In this document: one piece after another, positions 34,195 through 46,961 of the stretch | Layout of the letters: every line of letters starts with the position of its first letter | Position numbering within the stretch: the first letter of the stretch is position 1 | Program-made: the position numbers and the translations under genes | Source: Diphasiastrum complanatum | Lineage: Eukaryota > Streptophyta > Lycopodiopsida > Lycopodiales > Lycopodiaceae | NCBI GenBank assembly: GCA_029204225.1 | Contig: CM055092.1 | Location: 72,550,308 to 72,614,307 of the forward strand | Direction: 5' to 3' | DNA length: 64,000 nucleotides | The notes under the pieces: generated by a model | The model's input: the letters and a program-made list of their open reading frames with translations, nothing else | What the model was told of the DNA's origin: nothing | Databases searched by the model: none

Positions 34195-37100
34195 ATGAGG
34201 TTTGTCAGATCGATTCATCTGCATCGTCCTGTCTGTCTGCCGAAGGACCTGCAAGTCATCTTTTATTTCCAGCAAAACCGACCTTGATGATTCAATATCG
34301 ACGTTTTTGAAGCAGTATTGTTTAGAAAAGAAAGTGTGCTGCTCCGCTGGAAAAAGTAGCCTTCTAAAGGCATCTTATAAATCGATTCGAAGATTTCAAT
34401 TGATGTTGCTGCTAAATGGCTCTCAGGTGCTCGACAATGACATTGTGTTGAGCTTCGGTGTTCAGCGATTATTTGTTGTACTCTGTGATAATATATTTTC
34501 AGTTCGTGTTTCATTTCTCTTCATTCACTTCTTGCTTTGTACACTGCGCTGACAAACTTTGCTTTGTCTAAAGAGCCAAGTATAAGTGATATATTATTGT
34601 ACGTGTTGAAGGAAAGATTTTGATGAACTAAATCACGAACGCATGTGTAGAATCGCACTCCTTGAAGTACGATGGCCTATCTTATATGTCTATGTATATG
34701 CTCTTTATCTACTTCTGGTTGTAAGCCTTGAGTATAACACAACACTCACTGAAATTATTTCTTGGGAGGGCCGTGCCTTTTCCCCTTTAAGGCTCAGGTA
34801 TTCGCAGATCTGCTGTGCACCAATCTTAGTGTCCATCTTTCCCAGTTTAATCTTGTTGTCAATCTTTCACCCCGTTGATGTCTTACGGAATTTATGGATG
34901 AGCTTGATACCCTTTAAAGTGGAGGTATGCGCTGTGTGTTACCAGATTTGCTTCCTGTTATTCTGTTGTAACCGTATCAAAGAAGCGTGTCCTAACGATA
35001 ATGTCAGATGTGGAAAAGGTTGTTAATAAAGTGGTAGTTTCAGTCGAAAGATTAAATGATCGCATCCAAATAACTGTTCATCTTAGATTCAATTTTTAAC
35101 CAATAAACCAAGGTGTATCTTTAGTTCGTGCAAGCGAAAGTATGTTTCTTAGGTATGCAAATAGTCTTTTATCTCGCGTATGTCCTCTTATTTGCATCGG
35201 AATGAAGTCGAACTCCTGACCTCAACTAGAGGAAAGGAAATATCCACCAACACGCCACTTATACTGGAGGACTATGATAAATCGATACCACCACAAATGT
35301 CAATATTCTGGATCTTGCTAAATAACTGAATGGCTATACCGAAGCTTTTTCCTGCCTCCTGCCATTGCAGACATCAAGTAGCGAGTACAGACTGTATATG
35401 CGAATAGTTATCATCTACATATGTGAATATATTGGATTTTGCTGAATAAGTGAATGCCTGTATGTAATTCTTTTTTTGGCCTTCTGTCTGTCATTTGCAG
35501 ACACCAAGCAACGAGCACAGAGCCTGTTAAACTGGTTAATGGCAAGTCGTCTTCCAGAATCTGCAAGGGGGAGTTCACCATAGAAAACGGAAGGCGTCTT
35601 TCCGGAATTCGTTTGAGTCATTCAGAGGTTCGGACATCTCTGAGCATGCCAGGAGGTAAGATCAAAGCCGGAAGCTCCACACATCAAACCAAACTGCACA
35701 TGGCTGACGGCAAAACCGAAGATATCCGCAAAGGATCTTCTAAAGAAGACAGTATGGATCGAGAAAGCGAGGGCCTCAAATCTCATAATCTGGAAGCAGA
35801 TGTGTTGCTACAATGGGGACAGAGGAAGCGACAGCGAAATGGGAGGCTAGAAGCCAAGGCGGCTGCTGCCGAAGAGTCCTTTACTGTCTCTAAAAAGTCA
35901 ATGAAAATAATGAGACGTTCGACTGTGATAGAGAAGCACGATCGATCTATGCCTGTTCAACCGGCTCGTCCCGGTAGAGGCCATGTTCCTAGACCCTCCA
36001 ATCCGGCTGTTCGAGATCTAAGGTAAGCTTCAACTTTCAGTTTTTCTGGACTTCTGCACGTTTTGACTCTGTGGTTCCGGTATTGCATGGCTGCTGGCAG
36101 CATAGGTTACGGCTCTCTGTTAAAGTTGAAATTGGAAAGAGACATCCAAGGATCAGTAGCGCGGTGGATAAGAACTTGGGTTGTGCTCTTGCCCACCCAA
36201 GCTTCAGTCCCCCAGTGCGCGAGTGAGGATATATCTAGCCTGGGTTGGAACCAGGGGTGCATGCTTGGTGAAAAGTGCGCCTTGTGCCCCAAAAATGTAC
36301 TTCTGAATTAGGCTTCACCCAGAATTTTGGCGCAACGCTTTGTGGTGAAATGGCCTCCCTGCGTGGTGTGCTGGATACCGTTGGCAACCAATGTAAATAT
36401 GTGAAGTGTACATTTGTCCCTGTTGAGCTAGTAGAAAATAGTCTTATCTTCGAGATGAAAAAGATTGGAGAGAGAATCAATCTTACTGATTTAAGTGCAT
36501 TGCTGCAGGAACGTTGATGCTTGCAGTCTAAGTGGTAGTGCCAATCATGTCAGCAATGGCCTCCATCTTCCAGCTGAAAAAGCACAATTTAGAGACTCTC
36601 CTCTGTCGCCAGAAAAACCCGACATTGCTGTCAATTGTAATGGGACAACAGCAAGTGGGGGTTCTTTTGCTCAAGGAGGAGCTGATGGAGAAGCTAACCA
36701 AGGGGAACCCCCTATTTTTGAGAAAGTAGACTTGGAGTCATTTGAATGGCCCAAATTTGTGATTCCTTTGTCTCGCAAGGAAAAGGAGGATGACTTTCTC
36801 GCTGTCAAAGGATCTAAGCTTCCTCAAAGGCCCAAGAAGCGGCCAAAGCATATCGAGAAAGCCTTGCAAGTACGTTCATCATGGTCATGCTGCATTTGAT
36901 ATATTTTCTACAGACATGTGCATCCTCTGTCCTCTTTGACACCCTCTTGTTCATAACTTCTGTTTTGTAAGCTGTTCCATGTCCTGGTTTCATTCTTTTT
37001 GCTGATTACTTCTCTCTTTTTGTTTGTATTCCAGTATGTAAGCCCAGGAATGTGGCTGCCTGACTTGACTAGGGAACGATATGAAGTGAGAGAAAAAAAG

Positions 37101-37306
37101 GCTGTCAAAAAGGTACCTTTCTTTTGACTTCTTTGCAGCGTTGCTTCTGAGCATATTTTTGTTGTTGTTGACGTGTTTTTGCTCAGATCTATGAGCTTTT
37201 TCTTGGATCAACTTTGTAACATGCTTTTTGGGTGCTTGATTTTTTTTGTTACCAGAGACCAAGGGGTTTGAAGGCTATGGGTAGTGTCGACAGTGATTCA
37301 GAATAA
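34195..37306 (+). CDS. DUF1639 family protein, spliced (338 aa predicted)
   Basis: Predicted coding exons: 34195-34199 (ATG AG), 35501-36022, 36509-36869, 37035-37112 and 37256-37306 (stop TAA). All junctions are GT..AG and keep the frame, giving 338 residues. The C-terminal third is the DUF1639 domain: WPKFVIPLSRKEKEDDFLAV, KLPQRPKKRPKHIEKALQ, YVSPGMWLPDLTRERYEVRE, then a basic tail and an acidic Ser end (SVDSDSE). The LLQWGQRKRQR motif near residue 120 also fits the family. Function is unknown; basic clusters suggest nuclear location, by inference only. The tiny first coding exon is the weakest part: an identical ATGAG|GTTTGT lies at 33942. If neither is used, the first internal Met is near 35646. 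A 5' UTR intron (33947-34090) is likely. Confidence 0.82.
35204..35257 (-). repeat. SINE-like fragment in DUF1639 intron 1
   Basis: On the minus strand TGGCGTGTTGG (35257-35247) resembles a Pol III A box and GAGTTCGACTTC (35215-35204) a B box, about 40 bases apart, as in tRNA-derived SINEs. Ends and target duplications were not identified. Confidence 0.35.
36157..36212 (+). repeat. SINE-like fragment in DUF1639 intron 2
   Basis: TAGCGCGGTGG (36157-36167) closely fits an A box. GCTTCAGTCCCC (36201-36212) is a weak B box about 45 bases on. The following GC-rich stretch to about 36390 is unlike the rest of the intron and may be the SINE body. Confidence 0.35.
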
Positions 37307-39940
37307 AGAAGTGGCTTGCTGGCTGTTGATTTTGAGAAGGAATATATAATGTGCCCCTTCCTTGAAGGGTAATTTGAGACAGCCACTGCTTGCAGTTGTT
37401 GCCGGGGAAATTATTTGCAGTTTTTAGTTGAACTCCTGTACTGCAGGTGGGTGGAAAAGTGAATCTTTGCTGCCACTCATGTGCTTTGTTGTGATGCCTC
37501 TAGAACTGTTCTCAAAGGTAAGTTTTTATTTTTCTAAACATGTGATGCAGCAAGAATTTAGCTCAAAAAGCTGAATCTATAGATCTGCTGGACATTTGCA
37601 GTATTGTGCAGCACCTCTATGAATTTTGAAAAGTTGGAGAGTTCCATCCATTTTAATGGTAAAGGTGTCGAAAATTTCTAATTAGAATCTGTGAACATTT
37701 TCGTGAAAGTACAGTTGATTCTAAGAGTGATCACAACATGAGCTTGGGATCATGATAATTACACTGGAATGCAGAGCTTGCATATCAGAGCTCCTTGAGT
37801 CAGATTCCAAATGAACATGTATATATGCCTTCAACCCTTTCTTCATTCATTTAAGTTCAAGTGGGGACTTTTAGGATACAATTCTTATTTGGGTTTTGTT
37901 TTGATGAATACACTTTCTTGCTTTTGCTAGTAGGACCGATATGGCAAGTCTGCAATAATCTGTGTTGCAAAATAGACTACAGTAGTATTGGAGGCCTTAG
38001 CTTTTTGCATTTAATGGTTATTGTTGAACAGTGCCCTTTGGTTTTATAGAACTGACGTTATTGAAGGGACTTATCTCAAGTTCAATGAAGCATTTTATCA
38101 CCTAACAAGTAAATTCCAAAAGAGGGGGAAAAAAACAGCAAAAAAGAAAACATTGAGAAAAAGCAAATTCTAGTAAGGTGATGTATCTAATGGGGTTGAA
38201 TCAGTTGGTTAGCCTGGTATCCAACCTTTCTTTGGTTTCATGTTGAAGCACCCCTCGGAAACCAGGATGCATTTTGCAAATGTATGCAGTAGTTGTCCTT
38301 AATTGGTTATAGCACACTTTATGACCACAGCTGGTGTATTAATTAATGGGAAGCCCTATCATGCTTAAAGCTCAATGAGAACCAATTGACAATGGCTAGA
38401 TAATTTATAGCAGTTTTAATATTAGTTTTACTTCACAGTGTTTATTCTGAAAATTTACTTCAAATGACAATTGTCCTTTTATACCCTTCATTTTGCATCA
38501 TAATCGTGAAGGTATTGTAAACTGGACTAACAAAGGCATAAACTTTTTAAGCTCTAAATGATCACACTTTTATGAAAGCTATTGTGTTTGCTTTGGAGTA
38601 TTTATTTGTGCAGGAGATTCAGTTGGTTTGAATTTGAGATGGGCCTTAGAAACCATACACGACGTATTCAAATTGTGGTGCAGTGGGGATCACAGAAGCA
38701 TTCACTTAATGTGGAGCGCTCTAAAAGTTTTATAATTCATTGGTAGGGAACTGATCAGTTCTGATATTTGCCAGGTGAGTTGTGCCAGCCTAGTGAAACA
38801 CTTTGTAGATAGCAAGATACTCAGGTGAATAGAGATCTCAATCGTATTTGTAATGATTACTGGTGTTGAATAAGTGTGAGAGTAGCCTGTCTGGCAGAGG
38901 ATGCTGGAGCTGTAGTAGAGATGCAAGAGGCCTTGATTGTGTTCATATGTATCTTCTGCTCAACGCATTGGTTTAGATGCTGCTAAAAAAAACTAACTTG
39001 CTTCTTCATAGTAATTGTATTGCTGGGACTTACGTGTGTCAAGTATGCTTGCAGTATAAGCCTACTTCTAAATCATGGACCATATGCCTAAGCAGCTAGT
39101 AATGAAAAAGCCTGTAACTTCTGTCTGGTTATAAACCAGACAGATTGTGATCAAATCTATTCATGAACTGTTTTTTGATCCAATGGCTGACAGACCAATT
39201 GATTCAGTCTCTAACAGACCAATGGTCTTACTTGGTGGCATTATTCTAAGTGTAAATGTGAAGGAGAACTAGAACTTACTAGTGTATGATATACTTAATT
39301 ATAAGACCAAAGCTAAAAAACTCTACTATAAGGGCATTTCAAATGAATGCTAGAAGATGACATTTCAGTTACATTTGAACTATTATCAGTGTTGAAAAGT
39401 AAATAGAGTAGGTTTGATGTGACTGACTTGTATCTTGAAAATCAAAATGATTCATAAGCCAAGCTCTTATTCACTATGTTACACAATTGGAATCGTCTAG
39501 AAGCATTGAAAAATCCTACTATTGTAGTTTGCATTGATGTTGCAAGAACACATGTTTATCTCTTCAGAAACTTATTCAGATTAGGGTTTTTTTTTTCTTT
39601 GGCACTAAACATTGCACTCATATCATTATGTACAATATTCACATTACATCATGATGTGGTTGCATGGCCAATTTTGGAGTAGCCCATGTACTTTTGAATA
39701 TCCCGTGCACACACCAAGATATTTTGGAGTCTTTGTTGTCGCAAGAAGCTCTCCTATAAAACTTGACTATATAACAAGGGATGAATGCAAATTCTAATCA
39801 TCAATCATTCTAAAATGTCTGTTTGTAATATTTTGAGTGATTGAAAGTGCTCATAAAACAAATAAAAACTCAAAGAGCACACAACAATGTGCTCACTTCG
39901 AACATGATTCTTCAGAAGATGTAAAATAAGCAAAAGTGGA
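37307..39940. other. 3' UTR of DUF1639 gene and intergenic sequence
   Basis: No conserved frame on either strand. The first several hundred bases are plausible 3' UTR. An AATAAAG occurs right at the stop codon and is unlikely to be the real poly(A) signal. Nothing else recognised. Confidence 0.45.
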
Positions 39941-39960
39941 AATGTTGGAGTGTATACCAT

Positions 39961-42427
39961 CTAGCATACCGCTTGAATTTCGTTTCCTTTTTCATAATAA
40001 GTGAGTCTCATAGGCTTGGCCCTTGCTCTAGAAGACCTCTTTGAAGCACTTGCAATTTGAGGTTGCTCCTTAATCTTGCTTGACTCTTTTTGGATCATAG
40101 GAGGTTCTCTTAAAGATAGTGTTGCATCAAATACATTCAAAAAAAGTGAAAAGATTCTCAAGATGATTGACAACAAATTTTATGGATCTCTATGAGTAGT
40201 CTTTTGATCCAAAGTGCCTCCTTGCATGTTGCAGTAAGTATTTTGTATTCAGCTTCAGTGGATGATAAAGAGATGGACCATATCTTGCTTCTTTGATAGC
40301 CATGAAATTGCTCCATCTCTCAAGAAGAAAGCATGACTATTTGTATACTTTATATCCATAGTATCACTAGCAAAATCTAATTTCGAGTAACATTTGAGGT
40401 TGATTTAAGAACCCTTGTATTCTATGCCATAGTCCTTGGTGCTTGAGATGTATCATAAAACTCTTTTTGCCATGATCCAATGTTTGACACTAGGACTTTG
40501 CATGTATTGACTCAGCTTTGAACACTAAAGCTAATATCTGGTCTTGTAATGGTTAACCAGATTAGATTACCAATAAGTTTTCTATAAAGTGTAGTGTCTT
40601 TAAAGGATGTTTCACTACCTCCTTTTTCAAATCCACACCTTGTATCCATAGGTGTGACTGGATTTACAGTTCTCATGTTGGATTTTGTAAGGATAGAGAG
40701 AGCATTTTTCTCTTGACATAATGAAGGATACCAAGGTGCTTCATTTCAAATTCTTGACTTAGACCCAACTTGACTTGATTAATTTCTTTCTCACTATTTC
40801 CAGTGAGTACAATGTCATCTACATAGAGTAAGAGAAATGTGATATGACAACCATTAACTTTGAAATAGAGACCGTGATCTCACTCACTCATGGTGAATCC
40901 AAGAGAGTTTAGATGAGTATTAAGCCTTGAGTACCAGCTTCTAGGTGCTTTTTTAAGTCAATGCAAGCTCCTCTTCAGGTGATATACATGATCTTCATTG
41001 CCTTTGACAATATAACTTTGTGTTGTTGCATGTAGACCTCCTCCTCCAAAAAACCATTGAGGAAAGCATTTGTAACATCCATTTGATAAAAGTTCCATCC
41101 ACAAATAGTTGCAAGAGAGATGACGAGTCTAATAGTGACCATCTTTGCTACTGAAGCAAAGGTCTTTTCATAGTCAACTACATACTTTTGATGAAATCCT
41201 TTAGCTACAAGTATTGCCTCATATTTGTTAATGGAGCCATCATTATTGTATTTGAGTTTATAGATCCATTTACAACCACTTTCTTTTTTGTTGGAAGAAA
41301 GAGGGACGAGATCCCATGTACGATTCTTTTCAAGTGCATTATACTCTTCATTCAGAGTATACATCATTTTACATTCTTGCATGCATCTTCATAAAAGATT
41401 GGTTTCTCCTCTTGCAAGATTGAAGTCAATAAAGCAAAGTTACTTGCTATTATTTGCTTACCCTTTTGAGCATTGGTAAGCCTAGTTGGACACTTGCTTT
41501 CTCTAGACGACCTCCTAGTAGTAGGTGTGGGTCATGATAGTGATACATTCTCACTATCATTTGCAACTTCAATAGGACTTAAAACTTTCTACCTTGGATT
41601 CTATCAAAGTTTCTTTGTCACTAGACTTGAAAATTTCACTCTCATCAAAAACAACACTTCTACTTACAAAAATTATTTTCTTTTGAGAATTATACACTCT
41701 ATACCCTTTACTTTTCTCACTATACTCAAGGAAAATGCATTTTCTTGAGGTAGCATCTTCTTTTGATCTATCATCTATAGGTATATGAGCAGAACAAAGA
41801 CAACCAAAAACTTTGAGGTGTTTTGCACTTGGTTTTTTGTTGAACAACATCTCAAATGAAGTCTATTCCATAAATAATTAGAAGCACTAATAGACTCACC
41901 CCAAAATTATTTAGAAAGAGATTTTTCAAACGACAAAGCTTTTCCACACTCACATAATGTTCTAGTTTTCCATTCGGCTATGCCATTTCATGGCGTGGTC
42001 CTTGAACATGTGAGTTGTCTTTGAATACCATGATTGTTGCAAAAACTCCAAAAAGCATTTGAGATATATTCACTTCCATTGTCGCTCCTTAGTGTCTTGA
42101 TCATTTTATTGAGTTGATTCTCACAGAGGGCTTGAATTGCTTGAAAGTCTCCAAAACTTGGTCTTTACTTTTCAGGAGATATACCCATGTATATCTACTA
42201 AAGTCATCAATAGATGTGACAAACATTTTGGATTCTCTAATGCTAGTGGTTTTTGCAAAATGAATATCTGAACGCGCAAGTTCAAGAAGTTCATTTTCCT
42301 TTGATGTAGGCTTTGGAGACTTGAGCACATGATTGACAAAGCTTTGCGTACTTTATGAATGCCATGTGGTAGATCTTTTATCAATGGGATTTTTAAACAT
42401 ATTCTCCATGCATCTATAGTTAGAATG
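39961..42427 (-). pseudogene. Copia relic B: integrase to RNase H
   Basis: The minus strand holds, right to left: integrase core pieces (42101-42328, with FVTSIDDFSRYTWVYLLKSK); the integrase C-terminal part (41569-41850, with HLKVFGCLCSAHIP and KCIFLEYSEKSKGYRVYN); RT N-terminus (40975-41382, with EKNRTWDLVPLSSNKK, GCKWIYKLKYN and FYQMDVTNAFLNG); the catalytic YVDD at about 40812-40823, intact; and RNase H (SLSSTEAEYK, about 40200-40330). Frameshifts and stops are many. The stretch 39961-40176 is open with a basic KRSSRARAK run but unassigned. Its right end touches the LTR of the next element. Confidence 0.82.
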
Positions 42428-43358
42428 TGTTGGGGAAGAATGAAAGAGCACGATAGTTCAAAGTGTCGAGAGACACCGTCGAACTATCGTCTTAGATAGC
42501 ACTGTGGAAGACTAGTGAAAGAAGAGCTTTGTGTTAAGAATCATCTGTCACAACAGAACCAATTGATTAGTCGATGAGTCAGTAGGTGTCTTATACAAGC
42601 ATAGTTACAAAATTTGAAGGCATCAAAGACAACCGTGATTTTGCATTTCGACTCAGTTGATAAGACACATAAGGAGAATAAGGAGCATTCAATTCACAAT
42701 GAAAAGTAGAAACATCAATAATTATTCATGCATTATACATAAATTTGAATAACATAGAGTATATTATTGGATGTGCAAATGTACATGAGATTGATGTAAG
42801 AAAATCTACTCATTAGTATACAAACCTAGAAGAATAGCTTAGAACTAGACGATAGTGCTAGACATCTCAGCAATTGGATTGTTATGCGACACATGTGATT
42901 TGATAGATCAATACATATGAGTTTTTTTGTGCATGCATCTAACTCTGTATATATACACAAGGTAGTTACTTTATTACATGTCAGCCTTTGGGCTAGTCAT
43001 ACAATGAGGCAAGCTTGAAGTCCCGATAGTTCTAAGATGTGAGCTATAGTTGTTAGGTTCGAACATCTCCCGAAGAGTGTCAATAGTGTCGATTGTCAAC
43101 TATGTCGAAGGATTGTCAAGTCAAGGGATTGTCGACTATAGAAGGATCCGACTCTCATGAGTGGTGACTCTTTGACATTCATTTGACTTATTTGGTTGAC
43201 TTGTGCAGTGTTGACCATATCTCGAACTTGTGTGTATTTTTGTAGATTTTTCATCTGTAGCAGGTTCTCGAGAAAATAAGCAGGTCTAGGACTGACATGG
43301 ATATTTGAATAGAATAGTTGGTAACAGATATTGAGGCAACTAGATTAAAATTCCAACA
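42428..43358 (-). mobile_element. 3' LTR of copia relic C
   Basis: On the minus strand a purine tract (ATTAAGGGAGAT) precedes TGTTGGAATTTTAATC (43358), and the other end is ...TTCCCCAACA (42428), 931 bases. It abuts relic B, which suggests that relic C inserted into relic B. The 5' LTR and a target duplication were not found. Confidence 0.65.
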
Positions 43359-44744
43359 ATCTCCCTTAATTCGACTCCAAACACTTAGACGTTTTTTAAA
43401 TGTAACATTTTCTTAAACAAAAGGTGCTTGTCTCTAGACAAAGCCATAGTAAAGATATCAGCTACCATACTATTTGTTGAGCAGTAAATTAGCTCTACAT
43501 GCTTTAAATATACTTTCTCTCTAACAAAATAATATTGAATTTCTATATGTTTCATCTTAGAATGAAATCTAGGACAGAGAGTAAGTTGAATGCAGCTGAT
43601 GTTATCGCAATAAATGGTAGTTGGTTTGTTCTATTTGAAGTTCAGATTTTGTAGAAAAAGCCTCAACTAGATGGCTTCTTTAGTTGCTTGTGTTGTTGCT
43701 ACATATTTGGTTTCGGTTGAGGATAGTGAGATTGACTTCTGCTTTTGTTGTTCAAGGAAACTGGTGTAGAAACAGTACACATAAGTAGACTTCCTGGTGT
43801 CTAAGTCTCCTCCCCAATCCGAATTAGAATAGTTGAATAAACAAAGTGCTGTAGCAGAATTACTAGAATAAGGAAGAACTTGGTTTGTTGTTGCTTGAAT
43901 GTGTTTCATCGCTTTTTTTAGTGCTTTCCAATGTTGGATTTCTGGGTTCAACTTGAATTGAGAAAGTGTGTTAATTATATATTATGCGAGATCAGGTCTA
44001 GTGCACACAATTGCATACATAATTGAGCTAATTAGAGAGTGATATGGATCTTTGATTTGAGCATTTCGAATTTCTCAATAATCCTTTGTAGTACATCTAT
44101 TGGCGTAGAAAGATTGTCTTTTTGGTTTTATCATGAAGGATCTGAATACCAAGTAAGTAATGAACGGGTCTAAGATCTGTCATGTTGAATCCTTGAGAAA
44201 GATTCGACTTGGTAATCTCTAACAAAGAGATAGAATTGCTTAAAAGCAGACAATCATCAACATAAAGTGCAATACTTATGTAACTTGGCCTATCATGTTT
44301 GATATAGGCATTCGAGCAAAAATTGATCTGTAAAATATAATCGTTGATTTGTTTGAACTAGGCTCTAGGTGCCTACATGAGCCCATAAAGAGCTTTATGA
44401 ATCTTACAGACTCGATCTTCTAAACCTTTAACAATGTAACCTTCATGTTGCTGCATATAGATATCTTCGGGGATGAAACCATCTAGAAATGTAGTTTGTA
44501 CATCCATTTGATGTACTTCGACGTCTTCTGATGGTACAATTGCCAACAAGATTCAAATAGATGCAAGTTTTACAATAGGACTAAAGTTATCTGTTTAATC
44601 GACTCTTAGTACTTGTGAGTAGCCTTTGGCTATGAGTCTTGCACAAAAATTATTCTTCAGATGTAAGTGCACATTCATGACTTAATTACATCATGTCCTT
44701 TCTTCTCGAAATACTTGTAGAAAATTTTGGCATGTTGATGTTTT
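43359..44744 (-). pseudogene. Copia relic C: RT and RNase H
   Basis: Read on the minus strand: MDVQTTFLDGF with the following EDIYMQQHEGY and HKALYGLM (about 44380-44510); catalytic LYVDD (near 44253-44270), intact; DLRPVHYLLGIQIL; then RNase H (43667-43951, with HWKALKKAMKHIQ, NSDWGGDLDTRKST and SLSSTETKYVATTQATKEAI). Stops and shifts throughout. Gag, protease and integrase are missing to the right, where a 220 bp repeat begins. Confidence 0.8.
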
Positions 44745-44836
44745 TGTTGGAGGATGCAAGCTACGCACAAAGCGGATGCTTCCGTAAAGGCACCAAAAAG
44801 AGTGCATTCGTCCCATAAGTAAATGGAGACTAAAAC
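44745..44836 (+). repeat. 220 bp direct repeat, copy A, left part
   Basis: Begins TGTTGGAGGATGCAAGC and continues, after the copia insertion, at 50611-50742. Compare copy B at 50795-51012. Confidence 0.8.
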
Positions 44837-45108
44837 AGTTAGAATTAAAGTAGAACTATTGTGTTATCGTATTGTGGGTCCTATCAGTAGATAAGGATCA
44901 GTTGGCCTCACCACGAGGTGAGTCGACGGGACACGCATCTCGTCAATGACAACTTGGGGCATGGGTTGCCTTAGTGAAGAACTATATGTATAGTGTAATT
45001 TCGTTTTGAGAAATATACGGTTGCTACGTGAGCCTGTTGTGGAGAGTGTTTTCTGTCTGTGTTACTATGTAGCATGATCTGTGTTCCTGTTTGAAGCAAA
45101 TTCTAAGT
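44837..45108 (+). repeat. 5' LTR of the copia element
   Basis: Starts AGTTAGAATTAAAG and ends AATTCTAAGT immediately before the PBS TGGTATCAGAGC. Confidence 0.88.
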
Positions 45109-45120
45109 TGGTATCAGAGC
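45109..45120 (+). other. Primer binding site, initiator tRNA-Met type
   Basis: TGGTATCAGAGC directly after the 5' LTR is the standard plant copia PBS, complementary to the 3' end of initiator tRNA-Met. Confidence 0.93.
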
Positions 45121-46202
45121 GGTACAGGGAGTGTACACACAATACAGTGTTGCCATTGAAAAGAGCTTCGGGAGAAGAGCAATCTTCTGAGAGTTCGGGG
45201 TTTATGGTGGGTTGGAGACAGAAAGTAAAGCACTGGTGCACGGATTCTAGCATACAGAAGCATGCTAAGCTTGCTGTGAACAGGAAGCCAAGATCATATT
45301 TGTGAGAAAAACCTTGGTTTGGGGTTTGAAAGCATAAAATCGCAGTTATCTCTTTGTTCTGAATGATTTTTGGAGCTGTAAAATGTTGATGGAGGGCGCC
45401 CTGGTGCCTAGAAGGAACTGCCATTAGGCCATGAACAGCCACGCTAGGATCAAAGCGCTAGATCAGAAAGATCAGGGCAGCAGAATTCTTTTTCAAGCAA
45501 AAGTAGAAAAGGTGGAGAAGGTCCCGACAGGCAATCACACGCGGCCAGGGCCCATCGTGGCATAAGGTGCATTGTGTATGTAGGAGAGAGTATCGGTGCA
45601 CGTGGAGATTTTTGACCATCAAATCAACCCTGACAATCATCTACGGTTAAGATGTGGACCGTGAGGTGCAAAGAGACCGTTGGATCTCCTTAAATCCATG
45701 GGAAACTTCAATAGAAGGGGCTGAAGGGCATTTGGCTATTCAACTTCAATAAAAATCTTCACTTTGAAATTGGAGTTGGGTCCCAATTTTCTTGAAGGTT
45801 GAAGTTTCTTCAAGGTGAAGAAACAGTTCAAAAAGTTGAAAAACCTCTAATTTGGGCCTTCCTTATCCTATTTGACCCAAATGAAAGGCTATAACCTCCA
45901 AATGAAGGGCACCCGGACTATATTTTTTGCAAGTATGGTACTACAAAACACAGAGTGATTGCAGCGGAGAACGTATTCGGAGTGCGTCAAAAGTGACTTC
46001 ACCATTATACTAGGCACGTAGTTGGGAGTTGGTGACAAAGTGCATTTCAAAAGGCGACGCCAATTTGGCTTTCATTTTGGCAAAAAAGCGGCTGGTGGCT
46101 TTGTAAGGGAAAGATAGCAGGTCATTGTTTTCGACTTATGACATCACAATTGGCCTCGGCATACAGTTTTTAGCCTCGGTTGCAGTTTTAGGTGTTTTTG
46201 GG
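45121..46202 (+). other. Leader of the copia element
   Basis: About 1.1 kb between PBS and gag ATG, with no conserved frame. Contains short random frames on both strands only. Confidence 0.7.
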
Positions 46203-46961
46203 ATGGCAAACATGGGAGAGTCCATTTTGAGTGAAAGTAACAAATTGGACGGGATTTCCAACTATGCAGTGTGGAAATTCAAAATGAAAAACATACTAAT
46301 AGAGAAGGAGTTGTGGAATATTGTCATGGGTGACGAGAGAACACCACCAAACGAAGCTGACATCAAAGTATTTAATAGAAGAACAAGAAGAGCCTTGACT
46401 TTTATCAACTTGTTAGGATCACATCATTACCCACATTTGTGAGCTGTTACACCCAGACAAGCATGGGATGTGCTAAAGAAGCAGTTCAAGATGTCAAATC
46501 CATCAAGGATCATGTCTGTGAAGTCAAAACTGAATAGTGCCCGCTTGGAGCAAGGAGGCATATTCAGACGTACATGACCATAATTAAGACAATGAGGGAT
46601 GAACTGCACTCTATTGGTGAGCGCATATGTGATGTGGAGTTGGTGCACAATGCATTGTGCGGCATTGTAGAACCTTATCAGATGTTTGTGAGCGGAATAG
46701 CATCAAGAGAAAGATTGCCCACCTTTGACGAGCTCTCAGGAATCTTGATGTAGGAGGAGCAACAGCGAGAAATGGTGAAAGCTAGACATCACTGACGATC
46801 AAGCACTTGCGACATGCCAAAAACAAGGCAAAGGCAAGGGCAAGAAGAAGTCTAAGCAGCAATTCGCCAAGACTCAGGAGGATTAGGGATCTTCCAACAA
46901 GACCAAGAAGAAGGGCAAATGCTTCCATTGTGGCAAAAACGGCCATTGGAAGAGCGAATGT
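46203..46961 (+). pseudogene. Copia gag with zinc knuckle
   Basis: ATG at 46203 begins MANMGESILSESNKLDG, then NYAVWKFKMKNILIEKELWN, typical of copia gag. A TGA follows at 46440, then TPRQAWDVLKKQFK in another stretch, and a TAG at 46751 where most copia gags have a glutamine codon. The zinc knuckle CFHCGKNGHWKSEC (46920-46961) is a perfect C-x2-C-x4-H-x4-C. Confidence 0.88.

Noticed and set aside
45065-45442. 125-codon minus strand frame in the copia leader
   Set aside because: It overlaps the PBS and leader of the copia element on the opposite strand. Composition looks random.
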